Below, piece after piece: positions 43,665-52,054 of a stretch of DNA of 64,000 nt. Below the pieces are notes generated by a model. It did no database searches and was not told the origin of the DNA. It saw only the letters and a list, made by a program, of their open reading frames with translations. Position 1 is the stretch's first letter; each line of letters begins with the position of its first letter. The translations under genes and the position numbers were made by a program. Source of the DNA: Streptomyces caeruleatus (GTDB lineage Bacteria; Actinomycetota; Actinomycetes; Streptomycetales; Streptomycetaceae); assembly GCF_001514235.1 (NCBI RefSeq), contig NZ_KQ948927.1, positions 195,813 to 259,812 on the forward strand, written 5' to 3'.

Positions 43665-46600
43665 ATGTCCTGGCTGTCGAGATTCAGCCTCGCCCAACGT
43701 GCCCTGATAGGCCTGATGTCGATCATCGCCATCGCCTTCGGTGCGATTGCGATACCTCAGCTCAAGCAGCAGCTGCTGCCCTCCATCGAACTGCCCATGG
43801 TGTCCGTGCTCGCGCCGTACCAGGGCGCCGCGCCGGACGTGGTCGAGAAGCAGGTCGTCGAGCCGATCGAGGACAGCCTCGAAGCCGTCGACGGCATCAC
43901 CGGCGTCACCTCCACGGCGAGCGAGGGCAACGCCGTGATCATGGCGTCCTTCGACTACGGCCCCGACACCCAGCAGCTGGTCGCCGACGTCCAGCAGGCC
44001 GTCAACCGGGCCCGGGTGCAGCTCCCGGACGACGTCGACCCGCAGGTCATCGCCGGTTCCACGGACGACATCCCGACCGTCGTCCTCTCCGTCACCTCCG
44101 ACCAGGACCAGCAGGCCCTCGCCGACCAGCTCGACCGGACGCTGGTGCCGGACCTGAAGGACATCGACGGCGTCGGCCAGGTCACCGTCGACGGCGTACG
44201 CGACCTCCAGGTCACCGTGACCCCGAACGACGCGAAGCTGGCGAAGGCCGGCCTGACCTCGGCGGACCTGTCCCAGGCCCTCCAGGCCGGCGGCGCCACC
44301 GTCCCGGCCGGCTCCTTCGACGAGGGCGGCGACAACCGCACCGTCCAGGTCGGCGGCGGCTTCACCTCGATCGAGCAGATCGAGGACCTCATGGTCACCG
44401 GCCAGGGCACGTCCGCCTCCGCCGACACGAAGAAGCCGGTCCGCCTCGGTGACGTCGCCGCCGTCGAGCAGGAGCAGGCCCCGGCCGACTCCATCACGCG
44501 CACGAACGGCAAGCCGTCCCTCGCCATCGCCGTCACCATGGACCGCGACGGCAGCGCGGTCGCGATCTCCGACGCGGTGCGGGACAAGCTGCCGGAGATG
44601 CGGGGGGACCTCGGTACGGGCGCCACGGTCACGGTCGTCAGCGACCAGGGCCCGGCGGTCAAGAAGTCCATCGACGGACTGACCACGGAGGGCGCCCTCG
44701 GTCTGCTCTTCGCGGTCCTCATCATCCTGGTCTTCCTGGCGTCGATCCGCTCGACGCTGGTGACCGCGGTCTCCATCCCGCTGTCGGTGGTCCTGGCCCT
44801 GATCGTGCTGTGGACCAGGGACCTCTCCCTGAACATGCTGACCCTCGGCGCGCTGACCATCGCCATCGGCCGTGTCGTCGACGACTCGATCGTGGTCCTG
44901 GAGAACATCAAGCGCCACCTCGGTTACGGCGAGGAGCGCGAGGAGGCCATCCTCAAGGCGGTCCGCGAGGTCGCCGGGGCGGTCACCTCCTCCACCCTCA
45001 CCACGGTCGCCGTCTTCCTGCCGATCGGCCTGGTCGGCGGCATGGTGGGCGAGCTGTTCGGCTCGTTCAGCCTGACGGTGACGGCGGCCCTGCTGGCGTC
45101 GCTGCTGGTGTCGCTGACGGTCGTCCCGGTGCTGTCGTACTGGTTCCTGCGCGCCCCGAAGGGCACCCCGGCGGACGCCGACGAGGCACGCCGCAAGGCC
45201 GAGGAGAAGGAGGCGAGGAGCAGGCTCCAGCGCTTCTACGTCCCCGTCCTGCGGTTCGCGACCCGGCGCCGTCTCACCAGCGTGCTGCTCGCGATCGTCG
45301 TCCTCATCGGCACGTTCGGCATGGCGCCGCTGCTGAAGACGAACTTCTTCGACCAGGGCGAGCAGGAAGTCCTCACCGTCAAGCAGGAGTTGAAGCCGGG
45401 CACCAGCCTGGCGGCGACCGACGAGCAGGCGACGAAGGTCGAGAAGCTGCTCTCCGGCATCAAGGGCGTGAAGGACTACCAGGTCACGATCGGCTCGTCC
45501 GGCTTCATGGCGGCCTTCGGCGGCGGCACGGACACCAACCAGGCGTCGTACCAGGTGATGCTGGAGGACTCGGCGTCGTACGAGGACGTGCAGGACCGTA
45601 TCGAGGCGGGTCTGGCCAAGCTCGACGGCGTCGGTACGACCACCATCGCGGCCGGTGACGGCTTCGGCGCCCAGGACCTGAGCGTCGTCGTCAAGGCGGC
45701 CGACGGGGACGTGCTGCGCAAGGCGGCCGAGCAGGTCCGCGAGGCGGTGGCCGGCCTGGACGACGTCACGGACGTGACCAGCGACCTGGCGCAGAGCGTG
45801 CCGCGCATCTCGGTGAAGGCCAACGACAAGGCGGCCGCGGCCGGCTTCAACGACCAGACCCTCGGGATGGCCGTCGCCCAGGCGGTCCGCGGCAACACGG
45901 CCGCCCAGGCGACCCTCGACGACACCGAGCGGGACGTCGTCATCAGGTCGGCCAAGCCGGCGAAGACGCTGAAGCAGCTTCGGGACCTGCCCCTGGGCCC
46001 GGTGAAGCTGGGCGACATCGCCGACGTGAAGCTGGTGGACGGGCCGGTCTCGATGACCCGCATCGACGGCCAGCGTGCCGCCACGATCACGGCGAAGCCG
46101 ACCGGTGACAACACCGGCGCGGTCAGCACGGACCTCCAGGCCAAGATCAACGAGCTGACGCTCCCGGCGGGCGCGACGGCCTCGATCGGCGGTGTCTCCG
46201 AGGACCAGGACGAGGCGTTCGCCAACCTGGGCCTGGCGATGCTGGCGGCCATCGCGATCGTGTTCATGCTGCTGGTGGCGACCTTCCGCTCGCTGGTCCA
46301 GCCGCTGATCCTGCTCGTGTCGATCCCGTTCGCGGCGACCGGCGCGATCGGCCTCCTGGTGGCGACCGGCACCCCGATGGGCGTCCCCGCGATGATCGGC
46401 ATGCTGATGCTGATCGGCATCGTGGTGACCAACGCGATCGTGTTGATCGACCTGATCAACCAGTACAGGCGGCAGGGCTACGGCGTCGTGGAGGCGGTGA
46501 TCGAGGGGGGCCGGCACCGTCTGCGGCCCATCCTGATGACCGCGCTGGCGACGATCTTCGCGCTGCTGCCCATGGCCCTGGGCGTCACCGGCGAGGGCGG

Positions 46601-46847
46601 TTTCATCGCCCAGCCGCTGGCCGTGGTCGTCATCGGCGGCCTGATCACCTCGACCCTGCTGACCCTGCTCCTCGTCCCCACGCTGTACGCGATGGTGGAG
46701 CTCCGCAAGGAGCGCCGGGCGAAGAAGCGGGCGGCGAAGAGGGCGAAGAAGGCGGGCGTCCCCGACGAGCCGACGTCGGGTTCGGCCTCCGGGCCGGGTT
46801 CGGGTCCCGGCTCGGCCTCGGACGAGCCGGAACCGGCCGGCGTCTGA
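43665..46847 (+). CDS. RND-superfamily efflux transporter, HAE1/AcrB type
   Basis: A 1060-aa inner-membrane proton-driven exporter. One TM helix (about 13-33), a large extracytoplasmic loop, TM2-6 (about 340-500) with the proton-relay motif AIGRVVDDSIVVLENI (paired Asp on TM4), a second loop, and TM8-12 (about 860-1010) with IGIVVTNAIVLIDLI. The internal duplication is typical. AcrB-type pumps normally pair with outer-membrane factors, which this organism lacks, and no adaptor gene is adjacent. A Gly/Ser/Pro-rich tail ends the protein. A strong terminator follows. Confidence 0.93.
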   Translation: MSWLSRFSLAQRALIGLMSIIAIAFGAIAIPQLKQQLLPSIELPMVSVLAPYQGAAPDVVEKQVVEPIEDSLEAVDGITGVTSTASEGNAVIMASFDYGPDTQQLVADVQQAVNRARVQLPDDVDPQVIAGSTDDIPTVVLSVTSDQDQQALADQLDRTLVPDLKDIDGVGQVTVDGVRDLQVTVTPNDAKLAKAGLTSADLSQALQAGGATVPAGSFDEGGDNRTVQVGGGFTSIEQIEDLMVTGQGTSASADTKKPVRLGDVAAVEQEQAPADSITRTNGKPSLAIAVTMDRDGSAVAISDAVRDKLPEMRGDLGTGATVTVVSDQGPAVKKSIDGLTTEGALGLLFAVLIILVFLASIRSTLVTAVSIPLSVVLALIVLWTRDLSLNMLTLGALTIAIGRVVDDSIVVLENIKRHLGYGEEREEAILKAVREVAGAVTSSTLTTVAVFLPIGLVGGMVGELFGSFSLTVTAALLASLLVSLTVVPVLSYWFLRAPKGTPADADEARRKAEEKEARSRLQRFYVPVLRFATRRRLTSVLLAIVVLIGTFGMAPLLKTNFFDQGEQEVLTVKQELKPGTSLAATDEQATKVEKLLSGIKGVKDYQVTIGSSGFMAAFGGGTDTNQASYQVMLEDSASYEDVQDRIEAGLAKLDGVGTTTIAAGDGFGAQDLSVVVKAADGDVLRKAAEQVREAVAGLDDVTDVTSDLAQSVPRISVKANDKAAAAGFNDQTLGMAVAQAVRGNTAAQATLDDTERDVVIRSAKPAKTLKQLRDLPLGPVKLGDIADVKLVDGPVSMTRIDGQRAATITAKPTGDNTGAVSTDLQAKINELTLPAGATASIGGVSEDQDEAFANLGLAMLAAIAIVFMLLVATFRSLVQPLILLVSIPFAATGAIGLLVATGTPMGVPAMIGMLMLIGIVVTNAIVLIDLINQYRRQGYGVVEAVIEGGRHRLRPILMTALATIFALLPMALGVTGEGGFIAQPLAVVVIGGLITSTLLTLLLVPTLYAMVELRKERRAKKRAAKRAKKAGVPDEPTSGSASGPGSGPGSASDEPEPAGV

Positions 46848-46887
46848 CCTCCGGCCTGACGAATCGCCCGACCTGAGCGAAACCGGC

Positions 46888-46918
46888 CGGCCCGTCCCAG
46901 GAACCCTGGGACGGGCCG
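46888..46918 (+). terminator. Terminator hairpin downstream of the RND exporter gene
   Basis: CGGCCCGTCCCAGG and CCTGGGACGGGCCG pair perfectly (14 bp, AAC loop), followed by AGCCGTTTCTTC, a short T-rich tract. Confidence 0.85.
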
Positions 46919-47000
46919 AGCCGTTTCTTCGGAGCGGTGCAGGCCGGGCAATCCGCCTGACATCGTCTCGGCCGCGCCTGGCCGGCAGGCCAGGGAGTGC

Positions 47001-47389
47001 AGGTGGGGAGCTGCGCTGGCTGGCTCGTCCGGGCCGACGGTCACCGTGCGGTGTCCGGCCGGGTCTGGCTGGTTGAGCGTCTGGGCGGCGGGCGGCGGTC
47101 TGGTCCCGGGGTGGTGCCGAAGGGGTGTGCGCAGGTGGGGAGCTGCGCTGGCTGGCTCGTCCGGGCTGGCGGTCACCGTGCGGTGTCCGGCCGGGTCTGG
47201 CTGGTTGAGCGTCTGGGCGGCGGGCGGCGGTCTGGTCCCGGCGTGTTGCCGAAGGGGCGCGTAGGCAGGAGCTGCGTCGGCTGGCTCCTCCGGGCCGACG
47301 GTCACCGTGCGGTGTCCGGACCGGGTCTGGCCGGTTGAGTGCCCGGTGGCGGGCCGCCCCGGGGCGATGCCGAAGGGGTGCGCGTCGGT
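47001..47389. repeat. Three tandem copies of an approximately 130-bp repeat
   Basis: Copies begin at 47001, 47133 and about 47263. The first two are almost identical over 130 bp (GGTGGGGAGCTGCGCTGGCT start, GGTCACCGTGCGGTGTCCGG middle, GGTTGAGCGTCTGGGCGGCG, ending GCCGAAGGGG); the third is more diverged. They fill most of the 544-nt gap between the RND exporter and the ECF sigma gene and stop 3 nt before the sigma stop codon. No ORF with gene-like character lies here. On the minus strand they are Pro/Ala/Thr-rich if translated. Confidence 0.9.
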
Positions 47390-47391
47390 CG

Positions 47392-48543
47392 TCAGTGGCG
47401 GTGGCGGTGGCGGGTGTTGAGGCGGGCGGCCTGACGTGTCAGGTAGTCGCGTTCGGCGAGGTCGGGCGCCTTCTGGGCCGCCTCGGCGTACAGCCGTGCC
47501 GCCGTCGGCAGGTCGCCGGCGCGTTCGTGGAGGTAGGCCGCCGCCGCGGTGTACCGGGGCAGCGAGTCGTCCAGCGCCGCGAGCGCGGCCAGCCCGGCGC
47601 GCGGTCCGTCGGCCTCGCCCACGGCCACCGCCCGGTTGAGCCGGACGATTGGGCTGTCGGTGAGGCGCGCGAGCTCGTCGTACCACTCGACGATCTGCAC
47701 CCAGTCGGTCTCCTCGGCGCTGAGCGCGTCGGCGTGGAGGGCCGCGACGGCGGCCTGGGCCTGGAACTCGCCCAGCCGGTCCCGGGCGAGGGCCGCCTGG
47801 AGGATCCGCACCCCCTCGGCGATCGACGCGGTGTCCCACCGGCCGCGGTCCTGCTCGGCGAGCGGCACCAGGCTCCCGTCGGGCGCGGTCCGGGAGGCGC
47901 GCCGGGCGTGGTGCAGCAGCATGAGGGCGAGCAGCCCCGCCACCTCCGGGTGGTCGATCGTGGCCGCGAGCTGCCGGGTGAGCCGGATGGCCTCGGCGGC
48001 GAGGTCGACGTCGCCGGAGTAACCCTCGTTGAAGACCAGGTAGAGCACGCGCAGCACGGTGGCGACATCGCCGGGCTGGTCGAACCGTATGCCGGAGACG
48101 GTGCGCTTGGCCCGGCTGATGCGCTGCGCCATGGTCGCCTCGGGCACCAGGTAGGCCTGGGCGATCTGCCGGGTGGTGAGCCCGCCGACGGCACGCAGTG
48201 TGAGCGCGACCGCGGACGACGGGGTCAGCGACGGGTGGGCGCACAGGAAGTACAGCTGGAGCGTGTCGTCCACGTCGGGCGCCGACCCGGGCGCCGGCTC
48301 CTCGTCGACCAGGTCCTCGCGCCGGCGGCGGGCGCTGTCCGCCCGGACCTGGTCGAGGAACTTGCGCCAGGCCACGGTGACCAGCCAGCCCTTGGCGTCC
48401 CGCGGCGGATCGGTCGGCCACACCCGCACCGCCTCGACCAGCGCGTCCTGCACGGCGTCCTCGGCCGCCGCGAAGTCGGCTCCGCGGCGGACGAGGATCG
48501 TGAGGACGCTCGGGGTGAGGCTGCGCAGCAGTGCCTCATCCAT
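47392..48543 (-). CDS. ECF42-type RNA polymerase sigma factor with C-terminal TPR-like domain
   Basis: A 383-aa protein. Region sigma2 lies at about 10-75 (FAAAEDAVQDALVEAVRVWP, GWLVTVAWRKFLDQVR), sigma4 at about 105-165 (LTLRAVGGLTTRQIAQAYLV, AQRISRAKR). The remaining roughly 210 residues form the conserved helical C-terminal extension of group ECF42 (DUF6596/TPR-like), reported to be needed for activity. No anti-sigma gene is adjacent; ECF42 members are instead paired with DGPF/YCII proteins, as here. The ATG start overlaps the DGPF stop by 8 nt, so the two are coupled. Confidence 0.92.
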   Translation of the reverse strand: MDEALLRSLTPSVLTILVRRGADFAAAEDAVQDALVEAVRVWPTDPPRDAKGWLVTVAWRKFLDQVRADSARRRREDLVDEEPAPGSAPDVDDTLQLYFLCAHPSLTPSSAVALTLRAVGGLTTRQIAQAYLVPEATMAQRISRAKRTVSGIRFDQPGDVATVLRVLYLVFNEGYSGDVDLAAEAIRLTRQLAATIDHPEVAGLLALMLLHHARRASRTAPDGSLVPLAEQDRGRWDTASIAEGVRILQAALARDRLGEFQAQAAVAALHADALSAEETDWVQIVEWYDELARLTDSPIVRLNRAVAVGEADGPRAGLAALAALDDSLPRYTAAAAYLHERAGDLPTAARLYAEAAQKAPDLAERDYLTRQAARLNTRHRHRH

Positions 48544-48958
48544 GGAAGAGGCACTCCGCGTCCCTGGGCGCCGCGCCCAGGAACGGCCGCACCTCCAGCC
48601 ACTCGTGGATCGGCTTCCCGCCCGCGCCCGGCGCCGCCGACAGCTCCCCGGCGAGCTCGACGGCCCGCTCGTAGCTGTCGACGTCGATCACCATCCAGCC
48701 GGCGATGAGGTCCTTGGTCTCGGCGAACGGCCCGTCGGTGACCGGCGGCCGCCCCTCACCGTCGTACCGGACCCACGCCCCCTCGGGCGCCAGCGCCTGA
48801 CCGTCGACGAACTCACCGCTCTTCTCGAGCCGGGCCGCGAAGTCGTTCATGTACTGCACGTGCGCCGAGATCTCCTCCGGCGTCCACTGGTCCATCGGCA
48901 CGTCGTTCACGGCAGCCGGGGCGCCACGGTAGTGCTTGAGAAGCAGGTACTTGGCCAT
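48536..48958 (-). CDS. DGPF/YCII-domain protein, ECF42 partner
   Basis: A 140-aa cytoplasmic protein with the family motif PPVTDGPFAETKDLIAGW (residues about 72-89) in a dimeric alpha/beta barrel fold. DGPF proteins are the hallmark neighbours of ECF42 sigma factors and are usually the main members of their regulons; the biochemical role is unresolved. ATG 48958 with GGAGAG upstream. Preceded by a promoter matching the ECF42 consensus, so the pair is probably autoregulated. Confidence 0.9.
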   Translation of the reverse strand: MAKYLLLKHYRGAPAAVNDVPMDQWTPEEISAHVQYMNDFAARLEKSGEFVDGQALAPEGAWVRYDGEGRPPVTDGPFAETKDLIAGWMVIDVDSYERAVELAGELSAAPGAGGKPIHEWLEVRPFLGAAPRDAECLFHG

Positions 48959-49009
48959 GGTGTCTCTCCTCGATGCTGTGCGACCCATTCTGGTCGCGTT
49001 CACTACGGG

Positions 49010-49036
49010 GACGGAGCCGATACCGGGTTCTCGACA
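49010..49036 (-). promoter_or_regulatory. Candidate ECF42-type promoter of the DGPF-sigma operon
   Basis: On the minus strand, TGTCGA (49036-49031), a 17-nt spacer and CGTC (49013-49010) match the ECF42 promoter pattern (TGTCGA at -35, CGWC-like at -10) about 50 nt upstream of the DGPF gene start. The remainder of the 279-nt gap up to the methyltransferase gene has no other recognisable site. Confidence 0.6.
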
Positions 49037-49237
49037 TCGCGCCGGAAGTTTTTTGGCCCACCGCACATCGAGCCCGGCGAACGGTCCGACGGACCGGCCT
49101 CCGGATCTTTGTGTCTTCTGCCAGTACGGCCCTGCCCCGGCCCGCCGGAAGACTTCCCGTCACAGGCCGCGGCGTGTCCCGGGACGGGACGGTCGCGGCC
49201 CATGACGTGACGACGAAGCACAGGGGAGGACACCACG

Positions 49238-49978
49238 ATGAGCGTGCAGCAGTACGACGAGATCGGTGAGGCGTTCGAGGGCTTCAAGTCCCTGCCGTTG
49301 ACGCGGTACGGAGAGGTGCCCAGCTTTCTGGGCCTGGTCGGGGACGTGCGCGGCAAGTCGGTTCTCGACCTGGCCTGCGGCACCGGGTTCTACAGCAGGG
49401 AGTTCAAGCGGCGCGGCGCCACGGACGTGCTCGGAGTCGACATCTCCGGCGAAATGGTCGCCGCCGCGCAGCGGTTGGAGGAGGGCGACCCGCTGGGCGT
49501 GCGCTACGAGGTGGGCGACGTGGCCGAACTGCGGCCCCTTGAACGGCGCTTCGACATCGCCCTCGGGGTCCAGCTGCTCAACTACGCGCAGACCATTGCC
49601 GAGTTGGAGTCGATGTGCCGCCACGTGCACCGCGGCCTGGTGCCCGGCGGCGAGTTCTTCGTACTCGCCCAGTCGCCCGACTACCCCGGTGGCGAGCAGG
49701 CCCTGGCCAAGTACGGCTTTCTCTGCGAGCCGACCGGCGAGAAGATCGAGACCGGCCCGCGCTTCCGGGTCACAGCGCTGCTCGACCCGCCGATCTCGAT
49801 CATCGGCGCCGTGCCGAGCCGCGAGCTCTACGAAGCGTCTCTGCGGGCGGCCGGATTCAGCGACCTGACCTGGGTGCCTCTGGAGGTCTCCGAGGCCGGC
49901 CTGCGCGAGTTCGGCGCGGACTTCTGGGCCGACTTCCTCGCCGAGCCGCCGCTGGAGATGCTGCGCTGCCGCGCCTGA
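49238..49978 (+). CDS. SAM-dependent methyltransferase
   Basis: A 246-aa enzyme with motif I SVLDLACGTGFYSREFKRRG (residues about 41-60), the acidic ribose-binding VLGVDISGEM, YEVGDVAELRPL, and ALGVQLLNYAQT in the motif-II region. The layout resembles small-molecule methyltransferases of secondary metabolism, but no biosynthetic genes are near. ATG 49238 follows AGGGGAGG. Divergent from the ECF42 operon; its 3' end is closed by a bidirectional terminator shared with nadA. Confidence 0.85.
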   Translation: MSVQQYDEIGEAFEGFKSLPLTRYGEVPSFLGLVGDVRGKSVLDLACGTGFYSREFKRRGATDVLGVDISGEMVAAAQRLEEGDPLGVRYEVGDVAELRPLERRFDIALGVQLLNYAQTIAELESMCRHVHRGLVPGGEFFVLAQSPDYPGGEQALAKYGFLCEPTGEKIETGPRFRVTALLDPPISIIGAVPSRELYEASLRAAGFSDLTWVPLEVSEAGLREFGADFWADFLAEPPLEMLRCRA

Positions 49979-49993
49979 GGGGGAAACGGACAA

Positions 49994-50028
49994 GGGCGGG
50001 GACCGACCATCCCGGTCGGGCCCCGCCC
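49994..50028. terminator. Bidirectional terminator between methyltransferase and nadA
   Basis: GGGCGGGG-A-CCGACC pairs with GGTCGG-G-CCCCGCCC (14 bp with one opposed A/G, loop ATCCC) in the gap between convergent genes. Confidence 0.85.
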
Positions 50029-50081
50029 TCATGCCTACGGCGCTCGGTCGTCCGCTTCCGGCCCGGCCCGGCCCGGCCTGG

Positions 50082-51266
50082 CTACGGCAGCGCCAGCATC
50101 CGCTCCAGCGCCAGCTTCGCGAACGCCTCCGTCTCCTTGTCGACCTCGATCCGGTTGACCAGGTTGCCCTCGGCCAGCGACTCCAGGGTCCAGACCAGGT
50201 GAGGGAGGTCGATGCGGTTCATGGTCGAGCAGAAGCAGACCGTCTTGTCGAGGAAGACGATCTCCTTGCCCTCGGGCGCGAAACGGTTCGCCAGGCGCCG
50301 TACGAGGTTCAGCTCGGTCCCGATGGCCCACTTGGAGCCGGCCGGGGCGGCCTCCAGGGCCTTGATGATGTACTCGGTCGAACCGACGTAGTCCGCCGCC
50401 GCCACGACCTCGTGCTTGCACTCGGGGTGCACCAGGACGTTCACGCCCGGGATCCGCTCGCGGACGTCGTTCACCGAGTCCAGGCTGAAGCGGCCGTGCA
50501 CCGAGCAGTGCCCGCGCCACAGGATCATCTTCGCGGCGCGCAGCTGGTCGGCGGTCAGCCCGCCGTTCGGCTTGTGCGGGTTGTAGACGACGCAGTCCTC
50601 CAGGGACATGCCCATGTCCCGGACGGCGGTGTTGCGCCCGAGGTGCTGGTCGGGCAGGAAGAGCACCTTCTCGCCCTGCTCGAACGCCCAGTCCAGCGCC
50701 CGTTTCGCGTTGGACGAGGTGCAGATCGTGCCGCCGTGCTTGCCCGTGAACGCCTTGATGTCCGCGGACGAGTTCATGTACGACACCGGCACGACCTGCT
50801 CGGCTATGCCGGCCTCGGTCAGCACGTCCCAGCACTCGGCGACCTGCTCGGCCGTCGCCATGTCGGCCATCGAGCAGCCGGCGGCGAGGTCGGGCAGGAC
50901 GACCTTCTGGTCGTCGGACGTCAGGATGTCCGCCGACTCGGCCATGAAGTGCACGCCGCAGAACACGATGTACTCGGCCTCCGGGCGGGCGGCCGCGTCG
51001 CGGGCCAGCTTGAACGAGTCACCGGTCACATCCGCGAACTGGATGACCTCGTCGCGCTGGTAGTGGTGGCCGAGCACGAAGACCTTGTTCCCGAGCTTCT
51101 CCTTGGCCGCGCGGGCGCGCTCGACCAGGTCCGGGTCGGACGGCGAGGGAAGGTCGCCGGGACACTCGACGCCGCGCTCGCTCCTCGGGTCGGCCTCACG
51201 GCCGAGGAGCAGCAGGGCGAGGGGCGTCGGCTGTACGTCGAGCTCCTGGGTCTGGGCGGTGGTCAC
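50082..51266 (-). CDS. nadA: Quinolinate synthase
   Basis: A 394-aa [4Fe-4S] enzyme condensing iminoaspartate with dihydroxyacetone phosphate in de novo NAD synthesis. It shows the family's KVFVLGHHYQRDEVIQFAD, VFCGVHFMAES, GCSMADMATAEQV, HPECKHEV and KTVCFCSTMNRI, which include the cluster-ligand cysteines. GTG 51266 is chosen because AAAGGG lies 8 nt upstream; the longer frame is unlikely. nadB and nadC are not adjacent in the window. An A-type Fe-S carrier gene is divergent from it, which may aid cluster supply. Confidence 0.95.
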   Translation of the reverse strand: MTTAQTQELDVQPTPLALLLLGREADPRSERGVECPGDLPSPSDPDLVERARAAKEKLGNKVFVLGHHYQRDEVIQFADVTGDSFKLARDAAARPEAEYIVFCGVHFMAESADILTSDDQKVVLPDLAAGCSMADMATAEQVAECWDVLTEAGIAEQVVPVSYMNSSADIKAFTGKHGGTICTSSNAKRALDWAFEQGEKVLFLPDQHLGRNTAVRDMGMSLEDCVVYNPHKPNGGLTADQLRAAKMILWRGHCSVHGRFSLDSVNDVRERIPGVNVLVHPECKHEVVAAADYVGSTEYIIKALEAAPAGSKWAIGTELNLVRRLANRFAPEGKEIVFLDKTVCFCSTMNRIDLPHLVWTLESLAEGNLVNRIEVDKETEAFAKLALERMLALP

Positions 51267-51358
51267 GACACGCACCCTTTCTGTTCTGCGGCTCGCCGGC
51301 ACCGGAGAATCCGGATCCGGCGGGTCAAGCGGGACACCTTCATCGACCTTCTCGTCGA

Positions 51359-51399
51359 TTTGACGCTATCTATCATAACTGGTTCACGTCAGTTTGACG
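51359..51399. promoter_or_regulatory. AT-rich candidate promoter/operator region between nadA and erpA-like gene
   Basis: In this 329-nt divergent gap, TTTGACG (51359-51365), CGTCA (51387-51391) and TTTGACG (51393-51399) surround TATGAT on the minus strand (51377-51372), a -10-like hexamer for nadA. The TGACG/CGTCA pair forms an inverted repeat with 26-bp centre spacing. A regulator cannot be named from this. Confidence 0.35.
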
Positions 51400-51595
51400 A
51401 TGGCCATCATGTCGATGTGACGTGAATCCCGGTGACGGGTCCGCGTATTCCCCAAAGAGGCGTTTTCCGCTTCGCACGCCGTGTGCGAGCATGAAGAAAG
51501 ACGGAAAGACAAGCGCCCGGCCCTGGAATGAATCCGCGGCCCCGCCGGTTGCACACGTCGGCAAGCAGTCTCCGTACAACCCGGGAGAGATGTAG

Positions 51596-51952
51596 ATGTC
51601 CGTATCGGACGAGACCAGCACCGCCACCGACGGCATCATCCTGAGTGACGCCGCCGCGGCCAAGGTCAAGGCCCTGCTCGACCAGGAAGGCCGCGAAGAC
51701 CTCGCGCTGCGTGTCGCCGTTCAGCCCGGTGGCTGCTCCGGCCTGCGCTACCAGCTCTTCTTCGACGAGCGCTCGCTCGACGGCGACGTCGTCAAGGACT
51801 TCGGCGGGGTCAAGGTCGTCACCGACCGCATGAGCGCCCCCTACCTGGGCGGCGCGTCCATCGACTTCGTGGACACGATCGAGAAGCAGGGCTTCACGAT
51901 CGACAACCCGAACGCGACGGGCTCCTGCGCCTGCGGCGACTCCTTCAACTGA
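51596..51952 (+). CDS. erpA: A-type iron-sulfur carrier (HesB/IscA/ErpA family)
   Basis: A 118-aa Fe-S cluster insertion protein. The three conserved cysteines are present: GGCSGLRY (Cys about 43) and the C-terminal GSCACGDSF pair. The N-terminal IILSDAAAAKVKALLDQEG is the usual opening helix. It would deliver clusters to apo-targets such as quinolinate synthase. GGGAGAG precedes the ATG. Upstream is the divergent nadA promoter region; downstream a very large inverted repeat separates it from a convergent gene. Confidence 0.93.
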   Translation: MSVSDETSTATDGIILSDAAAAKVKALLDQEGREDLALRVAVQPGGCSGLRYQLFFDERSLDGDVVKDFGGVKVVTDRMSAPYLGGASIDFVDTIEKQGFTIDNPNATGSCACGDSFN

Positions 51953-51967
51953 GGCAGCCCGGCCGAG

Positions 51968-52054
51968 CCCGGTAAGGGCCCGCTGACACGCGGAAAGGCG
52001 GCGACCCCCTCCGACGGGGCCGCCGCCTTCCTGTGTCCGCGGACCCTTACCGGG
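51968..52054. terminator. Large imperfect inverted repeat between convergent genes
   Basis: About 40-nt arms pair (CCCGGTAAGGG outer, AAAGGCGGCG/CGCCGCCTT inner, CCCC/GGGG at the loop) with a few mismatches. The right arm reaches 8 nt into the end of the downstream convergent gene. Likely bidirectional terminator; unusually long. Confidence 0.8.

Noticed and set aside
43602..46517. 971-codon open frame on the minus strand across the RND exporter
   Set aside because: His/Arg/Asp-rich shadow of the exporter gene; no domain and no ribosome site.
47001..47389. CRISPR-like array
   Set aside because: The repeats are about 130 bp and contiguous, without unique spacers and without cas genes.
46848..47391. 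Proline-rich protein encoded by the tandem repeats on the minus strand
   Set aside because: No start codon with a ribosome site, low-complexity translation, and the frame is open simply because of GC content; kept only as a note on a possible frameshifted sigma tail.
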